A stretch of 64,000 bases of DNA from Anoplopoma fimbria (GCF_027596085.1 NC_072450.1:30967676-31031675); one strand, 5' to 3'. Positions 50,171 through 63,985 are shown, numbered from the stretch's first letter. Numbers and translations: made by a program. The notes: generated by a model from the sequence alone, not told the origin.

Positions 50171-52111
50171 ATTAATATGTATTCTATTTGAAGCAAATAC
50201 TGCCACCTAGTGTAAAGTGTAGATGATGCAGTGTTCACCCACTAAATGTGTGGCACATGTGATAGGAAGTAGTGTTATTTGTTTTTCCTGGTTTTCTGAC
50301 AAGATGGCTCTGTTCTACTAGAGTGACTGTGCAATGTTATCATTATCCATCCTGCATGTTCTGTCCCTCTGAGTGGCAATGCCAGTGAGTATAATTGACT
50401 TTAATAGGTTTAAGTATATTTACAAGGGCTTATTTAGTTAATTTGTTGTAAGTAGAAAGACTTTGATGACATGTGCAACATGTAACTGATTGAATATGAG
50501 TAGATGGTACAGGAATGTATGTTTCATTATTTTGTATCACATATTGAAATTTAGTGATGATTTGTTTAGATTTGCTAGCTTGTTTATTTGGGAAAAGTGA
50601 AATGAATCTAAATCACAACACAGTCTTTAGTTTGGTGAAAACTAATTATTACTTGTATATTTTTTGCCTGTTTTGTAGTTTCACACTTCTCCATATTAAA
50701 CCTGTCCAAATATGACACGCTGCTCTGTTGGAAGAATATGAGGAAGTTTAGCTGACACGGAGTCACAGACATTAGGTCTGAGCAGAACAATCCCACTTTA
50801 AAAAATGTTAAGCTTTTTTATAAAAAAGTGCAATAAGTCTACAAAACGCTATCACGCCAACTAGTCTACCTTTACTCTTAAATCCAAGGAGAAAATCTCA
50901 GTGGCGTTTTGTGGAGGGAACCAGCATGATATTAACAAAAATGCGTTGTCCAAATAACATTGTTTCCATCCTGTTTACTCATCTGACTGCTCATGTTTCG
51001 GCCCCCAGACTTCTGTTCAGTGATGTTTCAGTGATGTAAGTGCGTTATTCCTTGGGCAAATTCAGCCAAAATGATAATCAAGATTATTTTGATAAATATT
51101 GAGATCACGATTAATTATCATTCATTGATTTTAGGGACAAAATGTTTTTATTGCACTTTCCCATTAAAATAAACGGAACGCTGCTTTCCATAACCAGTAT
51201 ATTACTCTATATTACAGGATATTGCTCGGCATGACAGCTCCCCAAAAGTGAAGCCAAAATATCTCCATTGCCACCTGTTTGTCAGCTTAGGAAGCGCTTG
51301 ATTTGATACACAGCAGAGTTTTCTATGACTTTAAACGTCTGGCATTTGATTGTGTGAATCCAAAATCGTGATTCTGATTAATATGTGATTAATATTGAAG
51401 CCCTAATTATTCATGCACCTTTTAACTGCTGGATGTTTTTAGCAGTTTTATGTTCAGTCACACCAAACAAATCAATACTGTAAAGACGTTAGCTGTGAGC
51501 TAGCTACCAACGTGCACACTGACTGTGTTAGTGTTGCTGTGTGTGCTGATGGTTCAGCCTCAGTTTCAATTTTACCACTTTAACCACTGAACGTTTCTGA
51601 AAATGGTCCACTGCTTCTTAAAAATAGCCCTAAAGATGCAAGTTGTTCCAGCTACGGATACTGTGGAGGAAGCTGAGCAAGTGCTCCACCTCTACAGATC
51701 AACCAGGTTCTCTGCTGAATATTGTCGCCTACATACTGCTCACAGGAGGGACTGAAATAACCCATTGTGCCCTCTCTGAGTGGTACTAGATTTCTGCAAC
51801 GTGCCAGAGGAAAGGATGGGGGCCACTTGTCAGAACTGGGTTTTTCAGCTCCAAAGTGATGAGGAACAGCTCTGCAGGCTCACTAATGTACAGTAAATGT
51901 GATGGGTGGGTTGAATTGTTGAGTTATGCAAGGCTTTCAGCCCTCTGTAATAGTGCAATACTTTGGCATGTTGCGTAACAGATTTGCCCTCCTCGCTTTT
52001 TCAATGTGGGCCCAACGATACTTCCACTGTCCCCGGTCCATTTCCATTCATGAACTTTAACTTTGCATAGCAGTACTACTGCGATTAATTCACCTCTTCA
52101 ATAACTGTGAG

Positions 52112-52114
<3 letters not shown>

Positions 52115-52161
<47 letters not shown>
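52115..52161 (+). repeat. Poly-T tract (47 T)
   Basis: 47 consecutive T, followed by GTCGGGAG. It may be the reverse-strand tail of a retroposed sequence, but no body was recognised. Confidence 0.95.
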
Positions 52162-52162
<1 letters not shown>

Positions 52163-52653
52163 TCGGGAGTGTAGTGTGTGCCATTTTGGAGCAATGCAAA
52201 TTTTTTATAACTGCAGAATGTGACTACCATCTCAGTGGCTCTTCCATTTTATCATGCCAAAAGTGAAGGATGACAAAAATGAAAATATAATCAAAACACT
52301 ATTTATTACACGTTGCTGTTGCTGTGCCTCTGTGTCTACATGTTTCTACTGTTTGGTTTCCCAGCCTGGGCAGTGTAGCATTGAAGGGGTCAAGCGGGGT
52401 TTACCTGAACACAGTTATTCCGTGGACCACACCCCTACTCGCCTGTCAACAAAGGGCTGATTGCAAGATAACCTCTAAGTAACAAGTCCTGCTTAATGAG
52501 TAATTATGTATCATCCTCTCCACTGAATCCTCACTTTCCTTGAATTTGGTGAAATACTGTTTTGAATTTGCGAAATATTTCATGATTGAGTTTACTCCAA
52601 ACAAGCTGATTTGCACTAGAGCCCACTCATTAGACATATCTTTTCATTACTAT

Positions 52654-52944
52654 AAAGGATCAATTCACCCAAATTGTAAAAAAAAGCATATTTACTTTTT
52701 TATTCCTGTCAACTCTTGCACCATAACCAGTGTTGATATAGGGACTATTTTCACAGTAGTGATTCAATTCAATGAAAATTCGCCCCAAGTGAAGCCTGTG
52801 GACACTGTTTACATCTCATTCATCTGTTTTTTGATTAAATTCTATTCAACTCCATGGGAGAAATCTTGAAAAATTAAAACCCAACCTTTCTGATGGCTGT
52901 CTTGTAGAATTCAATGTGTTGTAATTTGGGTGAAATCGTTCTTT
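52654..52944. mobile_element. MITE with 22-bp terminal inverted repeats
   Basis: Left end AAAGGATCAATTCACCCAAA (52654) and right end AATTTGGGTGAAATCGTTCT (to 52944) match as inverted repeats at about 17 of 22 positions. The 290 bp have no coding sense; an apparent frame on the plus strand is chance. Confidence 0.6.
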
Positions 52945-55493
52945 GAGAGAAAATGTTTTTTGTTTTTGTTTCGTTTCTATTTTGGAGGATTTGAAGAGGA
53001 ATATTTAAGCCTGTATGTAATCTTCCCAGCAGCGTATTGCTTTATGTGTCTGTTAGAGGCTCATCAGTGTTGCTCCGCCTGTAACACTGAGTATTACAAG
53101 GACTCGAGGGAGTCGGCCTGGATCAGATGATATTTCTGTTGAGATGAGCGAGGCGACAATCCTCCTCTTTTCTTTGTTCGCATTGGTGTATAAAAACACG
53201 GTTCAAAACATGTGCAAACATATGGCTTTTATTTAATTGGAATGAATATTGTAACATTAAATCAAAGGAAATATGAACACCTATCAACATATGTCGGCTT
53301 TACTCCGTTTTTTTTAACAAATCCAAACAACAAACGAATGGGATTTTAAATCTGCCGCATTGCATTTAAATACAGAATGTAAAAAATAACAAAAAATATG
53401 CAGAATGCAGAGCAAAACCAGAACAATACACCATGGTGAAATAATCAGACATGTACAACTTAACGGACCTCATGCAAGAACATTTTCATATTCTTATCTT
53501 AACTATCTCTTACTTGTACTGGTATTAGTGTGCCATGATTCAGCAAATGCTCCTACCTTCAGATAACTGTGTAAATGACCAGCGTAAACATGACGAATGC
53601 TATCTGTGCGTAAATGAGCCCGCCTTAATGAGAATTGTGTATCAGCATAATTAATGCCCCAATACTGCCATATAAGGCTACGCATCCTACCCCATATAAA
53701 CTATATTGAAGTCCTGCTTTGAGAGATCCATAAAGGAAGGTCCATAATTCTCTCTCAGCGTCAGTAGTGGAATTAAAGGACCTGCTAGAGCCAAGGAACG
53801 GGCAAAAAAAGACAAGTGCTGTTAATGCCTTTTCAACTGAGGGTCGTACTGTCACTGAAATAAAGAAGAAATGGTTCCACATGAAAAACGTCTCGCAACT
53901 CCAAGGTGATCCATGACTGCAAGGGGAGGGGTTTAAATATTTTAGGTCGTTTTGCAGTTTGAGATCTTGATATTGTAGTGTTATACAATAGCATCAACAG
54001 CCAATTTAAATGAAAAGTGATATTAGAATTATATTAGCCTATAATTTGAAGTGCAGGAAACAGGAAAAGGGTAATGTCAACATAATTATAAAGTATAATT
54101 TTAGGTGTGTTTTCACACTCAAAATTACTTTGAAGTTATTAAATATGCGAATCCATTTGTGAAAACTTGGTTGGAAGCTTGGATAAAAGCAGACAAATAC
54201 TCATGACCCCTGCCACAGGGCACTCATAAATTGTGTTCTTACATAAGAGAAATTTGAAATACGAAAAAAATGGTGAATGCTGCAAGTTCTCCTAAATCAT
54301 TTGTACAAGCCACTTGAGAACGAATCTGCTCGTACGAGTGGTTCTTGCAAGAGGTCAACTGTACTCGTTCATTCATTTTTGAAAAAAATAAAATAAATGA
54401 AAACATGTAATGTTAGAGGTGAAATTAGCCTTTTTTTATACAGTATATTTTTTGGTTTCTTTCAGATAACAAATTACTCTATTCACAGAATATACAGTTC
54501 AATAAACATTTTGTTTACCAGATATTTTTTGGGGTGTGCTCACATGTGGGGCCATTATTATAATTTTTTATTATTATTATTATTATTTCTCAGTGTTTGA
54601 CTCATTCACAGTACATGCTTCTAGCCTCCAGACACAGCATATCTTCCCGCTTTTCGTCCAGTCAGTCAGGATACTGCAAGCAACCGCACAAACGATACAA
54701 GAGCAATGCCTTAATTAAGTCTCGTCCCCCCCGTTTTTTTTTTTTTATAAAAACACCATCAAAATCAAGATATTTCTTTATACGGTGATCAATCAAAAGC
54801 TGTTCTTTTCTCATTTTGGTGAATTTTATTTTATTTTACAACAGAGCCTACCCCTGAATACTGCTGTTAATCACAAAGAAGATGAGAGAAGACTGGGTGG
54901 CCCCATTTAATACTGCATACCCCTCACACATTATGAAGGGGTTTCTATACACACCTGTGGACTGAAAAAATCTTTGGTCAACATTAGCAGTATGCAACAA
55001 CCAGAACAGTAAAGACAGATCATATATAACACCATACAATAACTTATTGGTCAAGCTCACAACACTATAGCTTTTCAACAAAGACTATTATTTTTTTAAA
55101 ACACTGTCCAAATGAACAAAAGGACACATGTAGAGGTTACTTCACTACTGCTTTTGATCAATACATTATGCACAGCTTCACAGGGAAGATGTGGACATCT
55201 GACAACAAAAACACGAGAAAAAAAAGAACTCTTATGATACAGTTTCATGGCTCAACTCTCACTTGGACGACACGCGGACAAATTCTGTTCATACAAAGAA
55301 ATCTTTTTAAATTCTAAAGTGGGCTGTAAGGCAAGCCAATGCAATGGACTCATGAGACTCATAGAGGTCACATTTCTTAATGTTGAAAAATGAATTTACT
55401 GTCAAATGATTTGTTCCGGATATTTTTAAATGTTGATGTGGAAACATATTAGTTACACAGTAAAGTTGTATTTGCCACAGAAAATGAACTCCT

Positions 55494-55499
55494 TTTATT
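55494..55499 (-). terminator. Candidate polyadenylation signal of bnc1
   Basis: AATAAA on the minus strand, about 165 bp after the bnc1 stop codon. Other AATAAA copies occur farther downstream, so a longer 3' UTR is also possible. Confidence 0.35.
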
Positions 55500-55663
55500 T
55501 TTTTCTCTCCTCTCACCAAAATATCACAACAGGATATACACGGTATGTAATTTAAAAAAGTGCTAATTGGTGAGCCTTCTTTAGGTGCCCAAAAACATCA
55601 ACAACAACAAAAAGACAATTAGAACCAAGGAAATCAGTCATGTTGGCATATTAGCGCAAATCC

Positions 55664-58600
55664 CTACTCCTGGTCCATCGTGGCCCCTGAGCTAACAGCT
55701 AGGTTCCTATGAAGGTTTGGGTTTTGGCTGTGCCTGTTTCTGCTTCGCACAGAAGAGAAGGATGTATCGCAGCCAGGGACTTTACACTTGTGAAGCAGTC
55801 TCAGATGGACAGTCTTGTAATGGGCTCTGAATGTGCCCTTGTTGCTGTAGACCTTTTGGCAGACGTGGCAGGTTATCGGAGACCCACCCCCACCTCCCTG
55901 AAGCCCGCCTTGTCCTCCCCCAATGCAGCCCAGGGTCCTCTCTCCCACGAGCGCCAACTCCTCGCCCCCAGGCCTCCCCATGCCGATCCCATCGCAGCTT
56001 TCATCACTGTCCTCCATGTGGAGCACCTCCTCATCCTCTTCAACCCCTTCCTCGCTACCAACACCATCTGAGTCCCAGGAAGATCGAACACTGCCGCCGC
56101 CACGAGGCGGGGCGGAGGAAGAGGTGCTCAGGTCCAGGACTGCCCCATCCTCCCCACTTCCCCCACCTTCTCCTCCTCCTCCTCCTCCTCCTCCTCCTAA
56201 TCCCTCCATGTCTGCTAAAGGAGATGCCTCAGCACTGTTTGGTGCAGGAGACACTTTGCTCATTGGGAAGACCAGGCCCATGCGATTATGTCCTCGGAAG
56301 ATGACGGAAGTCTGGCTGGTTGGGTCTCGATGGGGTAGATCTCTGTCCCGTTGGTCCTGGTAGTAGTCCAGGGCAACAGGGTCTCTGTCTCTACAGTGGG
56401 ATGAGGGCAAGTACAGGGTGTTGGCTGGGCTGAATGAGTCTTTGGTCAGCAGCTTGTGGTGCAGGTTCAAGTTTGCACTGTGTCTGTCGATAAAACACAA
56501 ACAGTTCAATGTATTATGCGCCATGTGGTGAATGCCTTTAATCCCACATGGATCAAAATACCATTAAAGAGACATTCTTATTGTGATTTTCAGATGATCC
56601 TGATTGAGGCCCCGCCCTCATTAAAATGCCAGAGCAATCGAAAAATTCATGAATGTCTCCTTTTTAGACATCCTAATGATGATTAGGTCAGCAGTTTTTT
56701 CCCATTTCTGCCAACTGCATTCTGTTTTTTTCCCCCAATGTATATTGTTCACATAGGAGGTGTAAAGAATAGAATACAGTAAGAAGTCAGAAGTGTCGAA
56801 CAGTCATTAAATATGGGCTTCCGTTTAAACAATGTAAATCAGTGTGTATGCATCACTTGTAACCGCTCTGCCTCGTCTCACAGTCTGATAATATTACAGT
56901 GCAAACACACCTGTAGAGTTTTGTAGCTGAGCGCATTTTTCTCTGTTGAGCGTCTGATTGTATGATCCATGGGGCAAAGTATTAATGTGGCTAACTAAAG
57001 AGTAGGCACAACAATGGCAGAGAATAAAATATATATGTTCAGACCGCAAGCTACAGGTCTTGACTGACGAGCGGCAGAGGCATTTCTTAAACCTTCAGGC
57101 AAGGAATTTAAACATAACGGAGAGAAAACATATTTGGAATTAAATGTCCCAACTGGTCAGTGCTGTTTGTATTTTCAATTTTGCGCCAAATATCTGCATA
57201 TTACCTAATTTAAATAGGTGAAAATTGCACAAGAGCAAAGAGCCACTACTTGCTTAGCAGCGCAGTAAGGGATACATTTCCCCCTTTGTGGTGCTTTGAA
57301 ATTAAACTGTTTCTTTTTGTCCTATTTGTGGAGGTTTAGCGGCTGCTGATTTAAGTTCGTCCCCCCCCTGCCAGTACATTTGCATATCTCAGTCGCACAT
57401 GTTAAAGAACCACTGATCTGATGCTATATAACAGGGTAACTGCTAAGGGAAGCCATGGCGACAACAGAGTGAGCAAAACAGCAACAGATTAGAGGTTGGG
57501 ATATGAACTCACTTCAGAAACAGTTTAATGGACAGGCTTGAAATTTGTAAGCAATCCTGCACTCAAACAATACCGAAATATATAAATGCCTCTCACCTGT
57601 CTCGGCTCCTGCGGGAGGGGAAGGCAGCATTGCAGCCGTCCACTGTGCACATGTGCATCTCCTTCAGGTGGACATTTTGGTAGTGCATTTTGACGCAGTA
57701 GGGATTCTTAAAGGTCTTACTGCAGATCTCACAGTGGTGTGGCAGGTCAGCGTTGGGGTCGAAGTGAGACAAGTCGCCGTAGTCATCTACACAGTCGACC
57801 GATCCCTCCCTCTCACGGTCTATGAGCTGGAGAGCGCCCCCGTTAGTCAGCTTGTGCTCACCTTCATCCCAGCTGAGCTCTGCAATCTTGTCAGCTTCGT
57901 GCTGTGAGTTTGCATGTTCCCTGTCCTCCCTTTCTTCATTGCCATTGGGTTCCTGACAGACTGAGTTGTTGTCACAGTGATTCTCCATCAGTCGGTCTTC
58001 GAACGGGGAAGATGCAGAGGTGATGACCCCTGCTTCAGCTTGCCTTGGCCCATCGTCTTTGTCCTCCCTCGCTGTCATTTCTCTATCTAAAGTGTGGTCC
58101 AACAGATGCTTGGCGCCCTCCCTGTCCTTCTCTTCACCAGTGTAAGCTCCCCTCGCCTCCCGCTCCTCACCAGCTTGTACCGCGCACATATGCCCTTCTG
58201 CTCGGATTCCGTCACACTCTTCCTTGTCCCTGCCCTGAAAAGGAGCCTCGTCCTCAGAGCTGCTCCCCTTATCCATCTGCTCATCCCGCTCCACCACCTC
58301 CTTCTCTATCTTTATTGGCATGCTTGACTTCCGAGACTTTTTCTTTGGTATGGGGTCTGACATGTAGGGTTCAGGGGCCGTGATTGGTTTGATGGGTACA
58401 GAAGAGGATAACAGAGGAAGGGAGGGTAGTGTTCCTGGGGTGTTGGCAAGCTCTGCCGGGGTTACCAGGCTGCGGTAGAAAGGCAAGACTGGCTGTACTG
58501 TTTTTAGGTTAGGGAAGAGGATGCCACTCTGGCCCATGCTGGGGAATGAACTGCTGTGGAGTTTAGAACCATTGTCCACATGGCTCACCATGTAGCTGGG

Positions 58601-61356
58601 CACTGACTTATGGCTTTCTGCAGAGCAGATGGGGATGGGGGTTCCATATTCAGGCCTCTTCTCTCCTGGAGAGCCCTCATCACCAGACGAGCTGCCCCGG
58701 ATGTCTTTGTCCCGGTTGTTACGGTTCATAGGCATGTGTAGCCGTGGGTTTGGGTTGGCACTATGGCGATTACGACTGCGCAGCGAGCTGAAGACCATGT
58801 TGCAGCCATCGATGGTACACTTGTGCTTAATCTTCAGATGCACTGCATTGTAGTGGATTTTCAGTGTGCCTTTGTCGTAAAATGTCTTCTCACAGGCGTT
58901 GCAATACACTCGACCTTTCTTCAGAGAGCATCCTCCCCCTCCACTGCTGCTCCCATTCCTGTCCAGGGAGCGCAGCTTGCCCTCAGGTGACATCTGTGTT
59001 ATGTCAGAGCTCATGGAGGGTGTGCACGGAGTGGAGGGTCCATCCGAGTAGTTGTCACTAGTGGAGAAGTCCTCTGCCTCAATCTTTGTTGTTGTGGAGA
59101 GGCTGTCCATTGGCCTGTCTCCAATTCTGTCTAGATCATCATTAAACGAAACAGAGCTGGAACCTAGCAGGCCGCTCTCAGGAGGGTGTGAAAGCGGGAC
59201 GGGGTTGTCCCTCCCTAGACCATCGCGACTTTGATCGTCGCGTCTCTGACTCTGCTGCTCCATTGACCCACGGCATGGCTGCTGGTGCTGCTGGTGTTGC
59301 TGGTGCTGCGGTGCCCCTGTGGGTGAGCCCAGAAACGGTGCAGGAACCGAGCCTAACAGCTGGAAGGGCAGCATGAAGGCCATGCTGTTGACAAAGTTCT
59401 CAAAGTGGTGCATGCTACTGCTGCTCAGCTTATCGACTTTGGATGTTGAGAGGTTGGTGGCAGTGCGTGGGGTGTTGCGCTCAATGAAAGTGCGGATGTC
59501 AGAGTTGGTGCGGGTGCTGGGAACCAACACTGCCTGGCCCTCCTTGTCCTGCAGAGCCATCAGCTCCACTATGGACTTGGTCTCGCCAAAACGCAGGAAC
59601 TGCTGCAGTGTGGCGATCTCCTCCTCGAACGTCATGATGGCCCAGCGGTCCAGCACCTTCCCCGCTACATCCTGCAGGGAGGGCAGGAAGAACAGGAGCA
59701 GGATGGTACAGGAAATGGGAGAAGGCAAGGATATGAAATAGATTGAGAAGGAGAGGGGAGAGAGAGCAATTTCTTCATTAGCATTATAAGTGTCTGTTGG
59801 GTTGCTCATACATATTCACAGAGTGGGTTGGATGACACACCCTATAAAGCGGACTGGCAGGGCAACTAAATAAAGGAATCAGATTTAGTTTTAATACAAG
59901 CGGGCAGTGCAGAACCCTGAGAACCCTCATTACACAGACACCCAGTGTTTCATCTTGCAGGTCATTTCTCTTCATTTAAATCATGTGGATTTACTTCAAG
60001 CAGACGGAGAACACGCACACATCCGGGTGAGAATGTGAATCCAAGCATAATAGCAAACACGTACACTCATACACAGACTCCCAAAGGCATGCAAAAAAAA
60101 AAATATGCGCACATACACACGCACACAAATGTAGATACACAAGTAAGGGTGGGGTGATCAGAGGGTGGCTCACATTGATCAAGCGGGTCCTCTCTCCCTA
60201 AGCCCAGCAGTAATCACATGTGAGTTTGGGTGTCTTTGAAAGTGAAGAGCCGCTCCGTGCCGTAACCGTGATTAATATTTCATCACAGAGCATTCATTGG
60301 GCGCCTGTCGAGGATTCTGACTCTACGTTGGCCATTAGATGAGCTAACATGAATTAAACGCAGCCCAACTTGAATACTTGATGATATACTAATCGAAGTG
60401 AGAGCTCGCAATGATATAGTGCCTGCAGCCCAGGCCTTGGCAGGCTTGGCTCCGGCTTGAGAGGAAATCTGAAGTAAAAGACATAATATTTACAAATCTA
60501 CCCGGCACAGTTTGGAGTCCTCCCCGAGCTGGTTGTACCACGACAAACAAGCCGGCAGCATCAGCAGGGTAACAAGGGAGTTCATGGCACTGGTCGCTAC
60601 ATCACATCCCTACTCTCTCCTGTCTTAAGCCATGCTTTCCTGACCCCTCTGTCTCTCTCTTCATAGGCTCTCGCTCACTTAAACTTTTTTTTGGGTTGCA
60701 CGTTCGCCTCCAAGCAAAAAGAGGCTCTTACACCCTGAAAATAATTACGCTACATACTATGTCGGAATTGTTTTGATATTTAAAGGAACAGTTTGGAAAT
60801 GGTTTGCCGTCCTTCAGAGATTCAGATGAGAAGGTTGATATCAATCTCATGGCTGTGTGTTAAGAAAAGAGCTGCTGCCATAATGTGTTAAGTTAGTATA
60901 GAATTACAACTGGAGCCAGGGGGGGGGGACGACAGCTAGCCTGACTGTCCAAAGTTCAAAAACAGGCCTCCCAACACCCCCAAAGCTAGTGCAATAAACA
61001 GGAATGTTATTTTCAGTTCCTCTGGCTCCCAGCACTTCTTTGTGCACTTCTTTTTTAGTTACTAAGATGAAAACACCGACAACTGCCAGACCCGTAAACA
61101 CAGTGGTAGCAGCCATTTTATCACAAGGTAGCCACGCCCTTAAAGCACACCCTGCTTTGGGTTAATTATTAACTAAATGAACATCATGCTGTATAGAAAA
61201 TACTTGAAAGATGGCTGTTAGAAAGAATGCAAGTTTACAGCACTTTTATCTAGAAAGTAAATACGCGTATTTCCTAAAATGTTGACCTATTTTTAAAAGA
61301 AATCAGCAGGAAGTGTTCAGAAACCCACACTGGTTGAGGTATTAGCAGAACATTCT

Positions 61357-61449
<93 letters not shown>

Positions 61450-62682
61450 AAAAAAGTCCCCTCCCCCCACACACTGCTTACCTGGAGGACGTATCCACGT
61501 ATGTAGTCCTGCAGAGTCCAGTCAAGTGCGTTGAGGATCTGGATGACCTCCTCTTGCTTGAGTACAGAGAAAAGGCGGTCCAGGAGGATCTTGAGGCGGA
61601 TGGGGATGGCCTGGGTGCCATACAGCATCAGGCTGCAGATATCGAACACCACGTTGGAGTGCACAATCTCCACCTGGCTGCTCTGGTACATGTGGTGGAC
61701 CTTCAGTTTGCTCAGTGCTAGAATACACACATCAAATTTGACTGGATTAGATTTTATGACACGACACTGGGCCCTGAAATGATCAAAGAGAAACAACCGG
61801 TTTGGAAAAAAGTTGGAGGATGAAACAAGTATATTTACAATTTAGAAATGTAAGAAATACTGAAAACACAAAATAATTAAAAAAGTGTCATATGGGACAA
61901 AACCAAATGAATAAAGTGGTTTGTGTGAATATAGAAAAATCTAATTCCCTACTGTAATTAACAACAAGACTGCTTTTGTTTGCTGCTGACAAGTTAGAGA
62001 TGCGATTTTTTCCCCCAAATAAATTAAATTATTATAATACTTTATGAGCAATAGATAATAAATAATAAAAAAATAAAATAGACCAAAGCTGTGTGACGGT
62101 AGTCGCAGGTTCACATGAGTACATTCTACGTTTATGGATAAGGTCGGGAATGCTGCTTTATTTGCATAGTAATCAAATTTATTTAGCAGAGTAGCACCGA
62201 CATGAGACTAATTGAATTAAAACAAAAACTGTATCACACCTCTCAAACACCCTTTTCCGTAAAGTCTTCCAGGCACTCTGAATAATCCATGGAACACACT
62301 TTGGACAGTTTTCATTGAATCTTTCTCCTGATAAAACAGCCACTAGGTAAACTGTTGACAGCACGTTATCCGGATTAACGGGAACCACATTTTTTCTTAA
62401 GATAGGTATTTTAAAAGGCAAAAATCTCAGAATCACTCTGAAACCAATTAAACCGAATGTCTTCAAATATAAGTTGTGCGTTAGCAACTCTGTATTTTAT
62501 CTAAAAAAAAACATACAATTATTGAAAATAGCCTGAGCTAAATGTCTTTGCTCTAACCATTGAAACAGTGAGCTCTTACCGTGTGCTACCCAGCCATGCT
62601 TGCAGTTTTCACACTGCCTCCTCTTCAGCTTCCCAGGCTTGAAGCTGTCACAGTTACAGTTCACCAAAGTGCAGCAGATAGC
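55664..62682 (-). CDS. bnc1: Basonuclin-1, paired C2H2 zinc-finger protein (last four coding exons)
   Basis: Nuclear zinc-finger regulator known from keratinocytes and germ cells, linked to rRNA-gene and Pol II transcription. Minus-strand exons: 62682-62580, 61717-61482, 59671-57597, 56483-55664, all GT-AG and in phase, giving 1077 aa to the stop. The start exon is beyond the window. Seen in order: a Cys-rich segment with [13 protein letters not shown]; a highly conserved block ([33 protein letters not shown]); zinc-finger pair 1 (about 58912-58738); [18 protein letters not shown]; the basic nuclear signal [17 protein letters not shown]; pair 2, whose second finger is split by the last intron after [12 protein letters not shown]; and pair 3 (about 55880-55700). 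The SQTSVIF and SSWDSDGV motifs fit BNC1 better than BNC2. There is a long Gly run near 56180 and a His/Gln run near 59290. The protein part is longer than human BNC1 (about 994 aa in total). Confidence 0.95.
60779..61300. mobile_element. Teleost mid-repetitive element, copy 3
   Basis: It begins AAAGGAACAGTTTGGAAATG and ends GCGTATTTCCTAAAATGTTG then ACCTATTTTTAAAA, weakly inverted ends seen in the same repeat group. It lies in the bnc1 intron between the exons ending at 61482 and starting at 59671. Confidence 0.4.
61361..61446 (-). repeat. (CA)43 microsatellite next to a bnc1 splice donor
   Basis: An uninterrupted CA run on the plus strand is (TG)43 in the bnc1 transcript. It begins 36 nt after the exon that ends at 61482. 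Confidence 0.98.
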
Positions 62683-63673
62683 CTGTCAACACAAAAACAA
62701 CAGTTATTCTCTTCTTCTAATGAGCACACACACAGAAAAATGATCCTGTTTTTAAAACACACAGTTGCACCCTCCATCTTTCATTTGGATTTGCTGACCT
62801 CTTTCAGAACTTGATCACCATATATTGCCAAAATTTTCTTGTTCCAACACTTTCATGAATCAGCTGATGCTTCTGCTGTCTGAATTATTCAAACCAAAGA
62901 CACAAAAGAAAATATTGTAGATGATTTTTATGATTATATTCCTTTCTTACCAACTTCAGCCAGACATGTTTAGTTGTAAACCTTGAGTAGAATCTGGGCC
63001 CCAGGTGGAGCTTTAAAAAGGTTGAAGTTCCCTTTTGAAATTCTTAGCATCAAAGTTCTGACATTTTTTTATGTTATGCCTTTTTATTAAAACATTTTTT
63101 GTAAAAAAAGAGCAAAACTTTTGCACTCCAGTAGGACGACAGGTGCGTAGAAGAATACCTTAGGTAGACAATATAGAACAAAAACTCCCACACACTGTCT
63201 TCTTCGGTACGTAGACCTTCATCAGGTTATTCCAAATGTATAATATTTCCAAGTGGCCACATTCGTAAGTATCCCAGGAACGCAGCATTACAGAAATTAT
63301 AGAAAATGTGCCCTGTCATCTAATCGTTCTGTGACTGTGCATGTGAGAAGAGTCAGAGTGTGTGTGCGTGGCTGCAGCTCTGCTTATCCTACACAGCTCC
63401 ATGAAAAATGTACAACCACCAAGTCGCTCGGAGGAACCGAAAGAAAGAGCTTAGTGGCCTCAAGTAATTTTGGTCTCCCTTTGTGTATCACTCATTGCCT
63501 GGTTTTCCCTGTGATGGCAGCCTTAGCACAGGTGTGTGCGTGCGTGCGTGCGTGTGTGTGTGTGTCGGTAGTGCTGCAGGGCAGGTCCTATCTACAGTAG
63601 GCCTAACGAAAGGTCTCGGACACACCTGGACCACCAAAACCATCTCAATCAATCAATGCCTAAGGCAGACACA
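62683..63673 (-). other. bnc1 intron, 5' part of the gene not in window
   Basis: No further bnc1 exon was recognised to the right of 62682. The exon starting there is in phase 0 and opens with AICCTLVNC, so at least one upstream coding exon with the start codon must lie beyond the edge. Confidence 0.6.
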
Positions 63674-63709
<36 letters not shown>

Positions 63710-63735
63710 GACACACACACACACACACACACACA
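63674..63735 (+). repeat. (CA)n microsatellite in bnc1 intron
   Basis: CA run with one AAAG interruption. Confidence 0.97.
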
Positions 63736-63954
63736 GGTCAGAGGACTCTGTCCATTAGCTCATCTGCTAATGGGTTTTATCTTTTCAGGATAAATGTGCA
63801 GAAAACAGAGTAAGTGGACGGACACACAGAGACTCTTAGTGTGGAGTGAATGGCAGTAATGAGTCAAGTTTTCTGGGTAGCTGCTGACTTGGCAGCGGAG
63901 AGGTCTCCAGCACACTGATACACTAAAAATGTCTCTGCCTCTCTTTGCATCGGA

Positions 63955-63955
<1 letters not shown>

Positions 63956-63985
<30 letters not shown>
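63956..63985 (+). repeat. Poly-A tract (30 A)
   Basis: 30 consecutive A near the right edge. Confidence 0.97.

Larger units (their letters stand above)
50175..55493. other. Intergenic, or distal 3' UTR of bnc1
   Basis: No coding sequence recognised. The part near 55493 may belong to a long bnc1 3' UTR. A minus-strand open stretch at 53625-53882 has no family resemblance. Confidence 0.45.

Noticed and set aside
52540..52869. 109-aa plus-strand frame
   Set aside because: Mostly inside a MITE with inverted ends (52654-52944); no protein resemblance.
53625..53882. 85-aa minus-strand membrane-like protein
   Set aside because: Hydrophobic by composition only; no splice context or recognised family.
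61718..61773. Earlier acceptor for the bnc1 exon at 61773
   Set aside because: The acceptor at 61719-61718 joins HGWVAH to ALSKL in phase, as in known basonuclins; the 61773 acceptor would insert unrelated residues.
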